From positions 1-41,785 of the IMG/VR virus record IMGVR_UViG_3300043539_000679: a stretch of 41,785 nucleotides of DNA, one strand, 5' to 3'. Below are positions 36,254-41,785 of the stretch, in pieces. A program made the position numbers and the translations under genes. Each line of letters begins with the position of its first letter. Position 1 is the first letter of the stretch. The notes below the pieces were generated by a model, which worked only from the letters and a program-made list of their open reading frames with translations, made no database searches and had not been told where the DNA came from. Origin of the DNA: a virus.

Positions 36254-38443
36254 ATGGATTACGATCAATTCATCACAGAAAAAACGCGTCGTTTTACGTC
36301 GCACGGATTCGAGCCGCTTAGCATCACCGCGCCGCTTTTTGAGTGGCAGTCGCACGTTGTTAAGTGGGCAGTCAGGAACGGGAGAGCCGCACTTTTCGAG
36401 GATTGCGGCCTTGGTAAGACGGCTCAGCAACTTGAATGGGCATCGCAGGTATGTCGCCACACGGGCGGCAGCGTGATTATCCTCACGCCGCTTTCGGTGG
36501 CACGGCAGACTGCTAACGAGGCCGCTAAGTTTGGCATCGTGGCAACGGTGGCAGAGTCACAAGACGATGTGAAGTCGCCGGGCATCTGGATCACGAACTA
36601 CGAGAAGCTTGAGAAGTTTGATGCGACTCAATTTGTCGGCGTCGTTCTCGATGAATCCAGCATCTTGAAAAACTTTACTGGCAAGATGCGGCAGCTTCTC
36701 ACTGCCACGTTTAGCGAGACGCCGTATCGGCTTTGCTGCACGGCCACACCATCGCCAAACGACTATACTGAATTTGGCCAGCACGCTGATTTTCTCGGCG
36801 TTTGCTCGCCCGCGCAGATGCTAGCTACGTTCTTTATCAATGACACATTCAACACTGGCGACTGGCGACTGAAAAAGCACGCAGAGAAAGAGTTCTGGGC
36901 GTGGCTGGCGTCATGGGCTGCGTGCATCTCGAAGCCATCAGACATCGGCTTTGATGATGCCGGCTACGACCTGCCGCCACTGAATCTGCAAACGATCACA
37001 GTCGAAGTGGATCACTCGAAAGGCGCGGCAGAAGGCGAGCTTTTTAGGCACGCCACACTATCGGCTACAACGATGCACAGCGATATGCGGCTGACGGTTA
37101 ATGATCGCGTGGAGCGTCTTGCCGATTTAGTCAATTCATCGGATGAGTCGTGGCTGGTTTGGTGCAATACCAACGAGGAAAGCGAGATGCTGGCGCGTTA
37201 CATTGTCGGATCGACTGAGATTCAAGGAAGCCACACAGCGAAGCGAAAGGAGCAAGCTGCGGATGATTTCGTGAGCGGCAAGATTCGCGTTCTTATCTCC
37301 AAGAGCGGCATCTTTGGCTACGGCATGAACTTCCAGAACTGCTGCCACGTCGCGTTTGTTGGACTGTCTTATTCATTCGAGGACTTTTATCAGGCTTTGC
37401 GGCGATCCTACCGATTCGGCCAGACTCGCGAAGTTCACGCCTACATCATCCAAGCGTCCACCGAGGGCGCAATCCTCAAAACAATCCAGCGGAAAATCGA
37501 GCAGCACACCGCCATGCAGGAACGCATGAAGATCGCGGCTCAAGCATTTAAAGAACAACAAAAGACACTGACAATGAAAACAGACATTAATACTATGTGC
37601 GGCAACGGCTGGCAAATTCATCACGGAGACTGCGTGCGCGTGGCTAAGTCATTGCCTGACGATTCTGTTGATTTTAGCGTGTTTAGTCCGCCGTTCGCGG
37701 ATTTATTTACCTATTCTGACGACCTGCAAGACATGGGCAATTGCACAGACATGAACGAGTTTACAAAGCATTTTGAGCTTTTGATTGAGGAGATTGCTCG
37801 CATACTTGTCCCAGGTCGCGAAGTTGCGGTGCATTGCGTTGACCTGCTCTCCACTAAGTGGAAGCACGGCAAGATCGAGTTTCAAGACTTCAGCGGCGAA
37901 ATTATCCGCGCATTTTGGCGTCATGGATTTCTTTTTCATTCTCGCATCACAATATGGAAATCTCCAGTCACCGAAATGCAGCGCACAAAAGCGCATGGGC
38001 TGCTTCACAAGACGCTGAAAAATGACAGCGCCGACTCACGCGTTGGATGTCCTGACTATCTTCTTGTTTTTCGAAAGCCGGGCGAGAATCCCAAGCCAGT
38101 CACAAAGGATGCTAACAAGTATCCCGTGTCATGGTGGCAGGAAGTGGCGTCGCCGGTTTGGATGACTGTCGATCAAGGGCGCGTTCTGAATAAAGACGGG
38201 GCGCGCGATAACGCCGACGAGCGTCACATTTGCCCATTACAGTTAGACGTAATCGAGCGCGCTGTTGAGCTTTGGTCTAATCCTGGCGATTTGGTTTATT
38301 CACCGTTTACCGGCATCGGCAGTGAGGGCGTCGGTGCTTTGACTTTGGATCGTCGGTTTATTGGCAGCGAATTAAAAGAGTCTTATTTTAAGCAAGCATG
38401 TCAAAATCTTCAAAACGCAAAATCACAACTTACTCTGTTTTGA
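36254..38443 (+). CDS. SNF2-type helicase fused to a DNA methyltransferase
   Basis: 729 residues. The helicase half has GLGKT (52-56), DESS (133-136), TATPSPND (163-170) and QALRRSYRFGQTREVH (380-395). The methyltransferase half (about 450-729) has SPPF (478-481, motif IV of beta-class N4/N6 amino-methyltransferases) before SPFTGIGS (683-690, SAM-binding motif I), so the order is beta-type. The two halves are separate genes or fused in many phages; an in-frame ATG at residue 441 could still give a free methyltransferase. Proposed role: protect phage DNA or modify it while tracking along it, as in P1 DarB-like proteins (inference). Preceded by CATCATCACCATCATCACA. Confidence 0.92.
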   Translation: MDYDQFITEKTRRFTSHGFEPLSITAPLFEWQSHVVKWAVRNGRAALFEDCGLGKTAQQLEWASQVCRHTGGSVIILTPLSVARQTANEAAKFGIVATVAESQDDVKSPGIWITNYEKLEKFDATQFVGVVLDESSILKNFTGKMRQLLTATFSETPYRLCCTATPSPNDYTEFGQHADFLGVCSPAQMLATFFINDTFNTGDWRLKKHAEKEFWAWLASWAACISKPSDIGFDDAGYDLPPLNLQTITVEVDHSKGAAEGELFRHATLSATTMHSDMRLTVNDRVERLADLVNSSDESWLVWCNTNEESEMLARYIVGSTEIQGSHTAKRKEQAADDFVSGKIRVLISKSGIFGYGMNFQNCCHVAFVGLSYSFEDFYQALRRSYRFGQTREVHAYIIQASTEGAILKTIQRKIEQHTAMQERMKIAAQAFKEQQKTLTMKTDINTMCGNGWQIHHGDCVRVAKSLPDDSVDFSVFSPPFADLFTYSDDLQDMGNCTDMNEFTKHFELLIEEIARILVPGREVAVHCVDLLSTKWKHGKIEFQDFSGEIIRAFWRHGFLFHSRITIWKSPVTEMQRTKAHGLLHKTLKNDSADSRVGCPDYLLVFRKPGENPKPVTKDANKYPVSWWQEVASPVWMTVDQGRVLNKDGARDNADERHICPLQLDVIERAVELWSNPGDLVYSPFTGIGSEGVGALTLDRRFIGSELKESYFKQACQNLQNAKSQLTLF

Positions 38444-38811
38444 TGAAAGCTCCGTCATATTCCGAACACGTTGAGCAACGCGCGTTAGTGGCCTGGGCTA
38501 CGATCCAAAGTAAAACAATCCACGAGCTTGCGTCATTGTTTTCGGTGCCAAACGGGGCGCACGTTTCAAAGGCGCAGGCAGGCAAGTTGAAATCTGAAGG
38601 TTTGAAAGCTGGCGTTCCTGATTTGTTTCTGGCGATTCCTCGCCATGGCTATTCAGGAATGTTCATCGAAATGAAGCGCGTCACAGGCGGCATCGTCTCG
38701 CAGGCACAGAAAGAATGGCATCGCAGGTTGTCGGATAACGGCTATTTAGTCGTGGTCTGCCGAGGCTTTGATGCCGCAAAAGAAGAAATCCTTAACTACT
38801 TAAAACCATGA
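38443..38811 (+). CDS. VRR-NUC domain nuclease
   Basis: 122 residues from ATG 38443, whose TGATG overlap with the fusion's stop is better than the alternative start at 38398 (46-base overlap). Motifs: GVPDLFL (D60), MFIEMKR (E76, K78), SQAQKEW (Q87) and VVCRGFDAAKEEILNYL. This is the VRR-NUC fold of the PD-(D/E)xK superfamily, found in phages as structure-specific or Holliday-junction endonuclease. The next gene, SSB-like, is ATGA-coupled. The last 54 bases also occur at the left edge. Confidence 0.9.
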   Translation: MKAPSYSEHVEQRALVAWATIQSKTIHELASLFSVPNGAHVSKAQAGKLKSEGLKAGVPDLFLAIPRHGYSGMFIEMKRVTGGIVSQAQKEWHRRLSDNGYLVVVCRGFDAAKEEILNYLKP

Positions 38812-39179
38812 AAAAACTAAACATCTCAATCAACCTGCTCCAACTTCAGGGAGCATGCAAAGCAACCATCAAAGGCGAGGATTGTGTTGTGATCCGCATC
38901 GCTAAGAGCAGAGCCAAGCCACACCAAAACGGCAAGGTTTATTTAAACTTAGAGGCGGTGAGCAACAAGAACGGCGAGGACGACTACGGCAATACGCACT
39001 TTGTCGCTGAGCCATCGACCAAAGACGAACGAGAAAGCGGAGCCGCTAAGCTGCCAATCATCGGCAACGGCAAGGAGTGGAGCAACGAAGGGCATCAATC
39101 GCAAGCTCGCCCGACTCGGCAGGTTGCAAAGGCAGCTCCCGCGCCCTTAGAAGACGATGGCGGAGAAATTCCGTGGTAA
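38808..39179 (+). CDS. SSB-like single-stranded DNA-binding protein (copy B)
   Basis: 123 residues, nearly the same protein as at 51-422. The acidic end is EDDGGEIPW. Nucleotide differences are largely silent, so both copies are under purifying selection. Coupled by ATGA to the VRR-NUC gene. The pair of copies marks the joint between core genome and the variable replication cassette. Confidence 0.6.
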   Translation: MKKLNISINLLQLQGACKATIKGEDCVVIRIAKSRAKPHQNGKVYLNLEAVSNKNGEDDYGNTHFVAEPSTKDERESGAAKLPIIGNGKEWSNEGHQSQARPTRQVAKAAPAPLEDDGGEIPW

Positions 39180-39193
39180 TTGTTCTTTTGATT

Positions 39194-39209
39194 TTCTCAA
39201 ATCTGATAA
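39194..39209 (+). promoter_or_regulatory. Degenerate TCTCA-N4-TGAGA palindrome before cassette B
   Basis: Same sequence (TTCTCA-AATC-TGATAA) as at 437-452, within the repeated segment. Whatever acts here would drive either cassette, as the element is in the conserved flank. Confidence 0.4.
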
Positions 39210-39234
39210 ACTGAGACGCCGAAAGGTAGCCGCG

Positions 39235-39340
39235 TGGAAACGGCTTTTAAAACATAGCAGACATGAACAAAACTAAAACGCCCCCAGCTTTTAAGGATCG
39301 CCGTTGCTATGCGGTTTCCAGCCTTAAATGCCTGGGGGCG
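39235..39340 (+). ncRNA. Pseudoknot-capable leader RNA of replication cassette B
   Basis: TGGAAAC (39235-39241) and CATAGCA (39253-39259) pair exactly with TGCTATG (39305-39311) and GTTTCCA (39314-39320), 14 bp of helix. CGCCCCCAG (39279-39287), which lies in the loop of that helix, pairs exactly with CTGGGGGCG (39332-39340) beyond it. The two helices interlock, giving an H-type pseudoknot; alternatively the 9-bp pair forms a hairpin followed by GCCTTTTGTTT, like a terminator. The leader ORF at 39263 lies within it. Long exact complementarity with this geometry is unlikely by chance. Confidence 0.65.
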
Positions 39341-39355
39341 GCCTTTTGTTTATGA
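39263..39355 (+). CDS. Candidate 30-residue leader peptide coupled to the cassette B first gene
   Basis: Starts at ATG 39263 inside the pseudoknot region and ends TGTTTATGA, so its stop overlaps ATG 39352. It begins MNKTKTPPAFKD and ends AAFCL. The counterpart in cassette A (501-590) has the same length class, a similar start (MN) and end (CL) and the same coupling, though the two leaders share no DNA similarity. Peptide function unknown; the act of translating it may be the signal. Confidence 0.5.
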   Translation: MNKTKTPPAFKDRRCYAVSSLKCLGAAFCL

Positions 39356-39606
39356 ACCTATATTTTGCCGAGTGGCCTGATAAAACTGTTTCTATTATTC
39401 ACGCCAAAAACAGTATTGATCTGTTTTTTATTTTGGATGAAGAAGGTGATCCATATTCTGCGACGGTATGGACGACCAAAGAACCATGCGCCATTACAAT
39501 CTCAAAGATGAGCCAAGGTTTGAAAATTCACCGATCCATTGATTGCGTTTGGGCGCGTGTTTTGATGCCTGGCCAAGAAACTGTTAATTCAAAAAGCGTG
39601 CTATGA
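39352..39606 (+). CDS. Hypothetical protein (84 aa), cassette B
   Basis: 84 residues from ATG 39352; an earlier frame start at 39328 lies in the hairpin and is rejected. Beta-rich, with KTVSIIHAKNSIDLFFILDEEGDP then ATVWTTKEPCAITISKMSQG. Coupled upstream to the leader peptide and downstream to the initiator (ATGA 39603-39606). Cassette A has no counterpart. Unrecognised. Confidence 0.55.
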   Translation: MNLYFAEWPDKTVSIIHAKNSIDLFFILDEEGDPYSATVWTTKEPCAITISKMSQGLKIHRSIDCVWARVLMPGQETVNSKSVL

Positions 39607-40349
39607 ATTTCGCACAGCTAAATCAAGTTTTTGCTAGTGATCTTCCATGCGCTCAAAGGATGCTTGTCGTGTGTCTTTTGAACCTTATGGGCGGCAAGGG
39701 TTATTGCTACCCGAGTCAGGACACGCTTTCAAAAATGACCGGTTTAGCTGAACGTTCCGTGCGTGATCACATGTCAGAGTTGATTGAAATTGGCGCTGTT
39801 TCCATCGTCGGCCATCGTGGAAGGTGTCACGTTTATAGTGTGACTTTATCTGGAATTAAACCGGCAAAATCTGCCGCATTAAACCGGCAAAATCTGCCGG
39901 TTACAAATGACGCTAACCGGCAAAATCTGCCGCCTCAACCGGCAAAATCTGCCGGTGTATCCGGCAAAATCTGCCTACTAACCAATCAAGAACCAATTAA
40001 TGAACCAATCTTACACGCTGCGACTTCTGCGAAGCCTCGCGATAGGAAAGTAAAAAAAGAGTCTAATGCCGATCCTCGTCACAAGCCATTTATAGAAATC
40101 TGGTGTTCCACCTATGAAAAACTTTGGGAAGCTAAATATCATTTCCAGTCAGGCAAAGATGGCAAGGCTCTGCAAACATTTCTAAAAAATGAGAAATCAA
40201 TGTCAGAAGAAGAGTGGCAGGATTTCATTAACTGGATTCACCAAAAGAAGCTGACTGATGGCAAATATGCCACAGGGACAATTAAAGCCGCTACCGGCTC
40301 GCTAGCCATCGCTTGCCACAGCTACAATCAACTAATCACTCAAGCATGA
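39603..40349 (+). CDS. Replication initiator with winged-helix domain (cassette B)
   Basis: 248 residues. The N-terminal HTH_36-type winged helix is clear (PCAQRMLVVCLLNLMGGKG, YPSQDTLSKMTGLAERSVRDHMSELIEIGAVSI, about 15-68). Residues about 87-125 are a repeat-containing linker (NRQNLP, QPAKSAG) whose DNA carries the iterons. The C terminus (about 140-248) is helical and basic, with PFIEIWCSTYEKLW and an Ala-rich end. It is unrelated in sequence to the cassette A initiator. ATGA-coupled to the helicase. Expected to bind origin B and load that helicase. Confidence 0.8.
   Translation: MNFAQLNQVFASDLPCAQRMLVVCLLNLMGGKGYCYPSQDTLSKMTGLAERSVRDHMSELIEIGAVSIVGHRGRCHVYSVTLSGIKPAKSAALNRQNLPVTNDANRQNLPPQPAKSAGVSGKICLLTNQEPINEPILHAATSAKPRDRKVKKESNADPRHKPFIEIWCSTYEKLWEAKYHFQSGKDGKALQTFLKNEKSMSEEEWQDFINWIHQKKLTDGKYATGTIKAATGSLAIACHSYNQLITQA
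39861..39975 (+). repeat. CCGGCAAAATCTGCCGG iteron array, candidate origin B
   Basis: Five copies start at 39861, 39884, 39917, 39939 and 39961 (spacing 23, 33, 22, 22 bp, about two or three helical turns). The core CCGGCAAAATCTGCCGG is itself an inverted repeat (CCGGCA/TGCCGG). It lies inside the initiator gene and is followed by an AT-rich stretch (39976-40012, e.g. ACCAATCAAGAACCAATTAA), a plausible unwinding element. The layout matches lambda-type intragenic origins. Confidence 0.8.
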
Positions 40350-41689
40350 ATTTACCTCATTCAATTGAATCTGAAAAAGGAGTTATATCAGCATTACTCC
40401 AAGATCCTTCGCGGATTTTCCAGCTTAGGTCTAAAATAGAAACATCAGCGTTTTATCAAGAATCGCATCGGATCATCTACACCGAGCTTTTGACGATGGA
40501 GAACGAAAATATTCCCATCGACGTTATCGCACTTACTAACAGGTTTCGAGATCAGCGAATGCTAGAGCGAGTCGGAGGGCCTGCCGAGTTAATTGAATTA
40601 TTCACATTCATTCCATCACCATCTCATTTTGAGCATTATGTAAATGACGTTCAAGCTAGGTATAGACAAAGGAAGGCAATCGCAGGATTTACAGCCGCTT
40701 TAGAGCTAGTTTGTAACCATGAGCAGGATAAAGACCTTCAAAGCACGTTAAACGACGCGCAAGCTGCCATTCTGGCCGCATTAGAGGGCAGATGCATGGA
40801 AAGCACATCCGCCACTCTTACCGAATGCCTTTATGAGCACATGGATCACATGGCGCTTTTAACCGAACGTATTCAAGCAGGTCAAACGCCATTGATTCCG
40901 ACAGGAATACCATCATTAGACCGTGCAAGCGGAGGAATTGGACAAGATGAATTTTGGCTTGTAACCGGCCCAACTAAATCAGGAAAATCAGTTTTAACCG
41001 GATGCATTGGCGTTAATGCATCACAAAAAGGATTTAAAACCAAGATTTACACAAATGAAGTAGGACGAAGGACTTACGCTGGTCGCATCCTAGCCAGCGC
41101 AGCCGAAGGGATTGACGGCACCATTGAACGCAAGGGATTGACTACCAGAGCACAACAATCGGCATACGCTAATGCTCAGAATTGTTTGATGAAATCCATC
41201 GGTAAAATGATGATCATTGATAACGCTTCCGGCAAGTATGTTGAGGATCTTGTTGCCGACATGAGGCAAGAATCTGAGTCTGGCGTGAAATTATTCATTG
41301 TTGATTTGATTGGAAAAATCAGAACCCGTCAAAATTTTGCATCGCGTGAACGTGAATTATCACACATTTCATTGTCTCTTTATGAGGCAACAAAGCGATA
41401 CAAATGCGCGTGCATCGTTGTCGCTCAAGAAAATGAAGATGGTCAAGTGCGCGAATCTCGATCATTGGCGATGGATTGCGAGGCCTGGATAAAGGTTTGC
41501 CATGTTTTCAACCAACCTGAAAAAAAGAGATTTTCAGGAACATCTGAACCTGAAATAGTTAGAGATCGTCGTGATATTCTTGTCGAACTTGCTCGAGGAT
41601 TTGCCGCAGGTGATAAAATCCGCTGTCTTTTTGACGGTGGACGTTTCCTGATTCGTGAATTATCATCAGACAATTGGACTGAAGAATAA
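40346..41689 (+). CDS. Replicative DNA helicase, DnaB family (cassette B)
   Basis: About 447 residues from ATG 40346, overlapping the initiator stop (ATGA); the longer start at 40313 is rejected. Walker A GPTKSGKS (208-215); Walker B-like LFIVDLIGKI (about 315-324). The N-terminal domain is related to cassette A's helicase: PIDVIALTNRF, VGGPAELIELFTFIPSPSHF. Outside this the two diverge strongly, including the C terminus. The final stop is one base before the terS ATG at 41691, the same joint as at 2550-2552. Confidence 0.92.
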   Translation: MNLPHSIESEKGVISALLQDPSRIFQLRSKIETSAFYQESHRIIYTELLTMENENIPIDVIALTNRFRDQRMLERVGGPAELIELFTFIPSPSHFEHYVNDVQARYRQRKAIAGFTAALELVCNHEQDKDLQSTLNDAQAAILAALEGRCMESTSATLTECLYEHMDHMALLTERIQAGQTPLIPTGIPSLDRASGGIGQDEFWLVTGPTKSGKSVLTGCIGVNASQKGFKTKIYTNEVGRRTYAGRILASAAEGIDGTIERKGLTTRAQQSAYANAQNCLMKSIGKMMIIDNASGKYVEDLVADMRQESESGVKLFIVDLIGKIRTRQNFASRERELSHISLSLYEATKRYKCACIVVAQENEDGQVRESRSLAMDCEAWIKVCHVFNQPEKKRFSGTSEPEIVRDRRDILVELARGFAAGDKIRCLFDGGRFLIRELSSDNWTEE

Positions 41690-41785
41690 TATGCCAGCAC
41701 TAAAAAACCTTAAGCATGAAGCATTTGCACAAGCAGTGGCGCTAAACACGCCAGCGGCTAAGGCTTATCGTGATGGCTGGAATTG
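41689..41785 (+). repeat. 97-bp exact repeat of 2550-2646 at the right edge
   Basis: Positions 41689-41785 are identical to 2550-2646 (offset 39139). It covers the terS start. Together with the left repeat it shows that both replication cassettes are followed by the same sequence. Confidence 0.95.
41691..41785 (+). CDS. terS: Terminase small subunit, 5' end only (partial)
   Basis: The first 31 codons of terS, cut by the window edge. Identical to 2552-2646. It is preceded by helicase B exactly as the complete gene is preceded by helicase A. Confidence 0.9.
   Translation, partial: MPALKNLKHEAFAQAVALNTPAAKAYRDGWN

Larger units (their letters stand above)
38758..39223 (+). repeat. Right copy of the 466-bp near-identical repeat
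   Basis: This is the second copy of positions 1-466. It has the same gene order (end of VRR-NUC, SSB-like gene, degenerate palindrome) and diverges from the first after GCCGAA at 39218-39223. The exact part is 38758-38884; beyond that there are single-base differences. It is the left-hand junction shared by the two replication cassettes. Confidence 0.95.

Noticed and set aside
39861-39975. CRISPR array (regular 17-bp repeats)
   Set aside because: The units are short, inside a coding gene, with 5-16-base spacers; spacing and palindromic symmetry fit origin iterons.
1-41785. tRNA, integrase, phage RNA polymerase, or lysogeny repressor
   Set aside because: I read through both strands for these and saw no motif-level support. 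Absence of a tRNA was judged by eye without a covariance search.

Overview
The window is almost a complete genome of a short-tailed, apparently strictly lytic tailed phage (podovirus morphology, Caudoviricetes), most likely a metagenome assembly. The virion genes follow the T7-like order: terminase, portal, scaffold, capsid, two tail-tube/nozzle genes, small internal virion proteins, and one very large internal virion protein. There is no single-subunit RNA polymerase, integrase, excisionase or lysogeny repressor, and I saw no tRNA. The host cannot be read from the sequence. Starts are either ATGA-coupled or lack a Shine-Dalgarno sequence, and many of the uncoupled ones sit directly after a CATCATCAC-like motif.

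Layout. 1-2550: end of a VRR-NUC gene, an SSB-like gene and replication cassette A (leader RNA with a small leader ORF, iteron-containing initiator, DnaB-type helicase). 2552-10464: terminase small and large subunits, a small HTH protein, a PAPS-reductase-like enzyme, portal, a run of small genes, scaffold. 10465-19016: capsid, two head genes/terminators, tail tube, nozzle, internal virion proteins. 19016-26293: a 2,425-residue polyvalent protein with two ADP-ribosyltransferase-like segments. 26272-27788 (minus strand): five coupled accessory genes, three of them paralogous, behind a structured leader with its own promoter and terminator. 27968-33327: tail fibre genes, holin-like proteins, phosphoesterase, amidase. 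33401-38811: RHH protein, Bet/RecT annealase, Cas4-like DUF2800 exonuclease, SNF2 helicase-methyltransferase fusion, VRR-NUC. 38808-41689: a second SSB-like gene and replication cassette B. 41691-41785: start of the terminase small subunit again.

The main observation is that the window goes once round a circular map and a little further, and the replication module appears in two alternative forms. Both are bounded by the same SSB-like gene on the left and the same terS start on the right. Cassettes A and B have different initiators, different iteron families inside the initiator gene (TCCAAG hexamers versus CCGGCAAAATCTGCCGG), diverged DnaB helicases and different leader RNAs. The shared architecture is kept: a roughly 30-codon leader ORF ending in Cys-Leu-stop whose TGA overlaps the ATG of the next gene, embedded in an RNA that can fold long-range. 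The unit genome would be 38,757 bp with cassette A or 39,139 bp with cassette B. The exact repeat at the left end is 127 bp, a common assembler k-mer size, so a mixed population of two replicon types is more likely than one genome carrying both.

How the genes work together (inference): the RHH/annealase/exonuclease block and the SSB-like protein support recombination and replication. The initiator opens its own intragenic origin and loads the helicase. The helicase-methyltransferase may mark phage DNA. Modules on the plus strand tend to be preceded by a shared palindrome (TCTCA-N4-TGAGA), which is a candidate phage-specific promoter or operator element.
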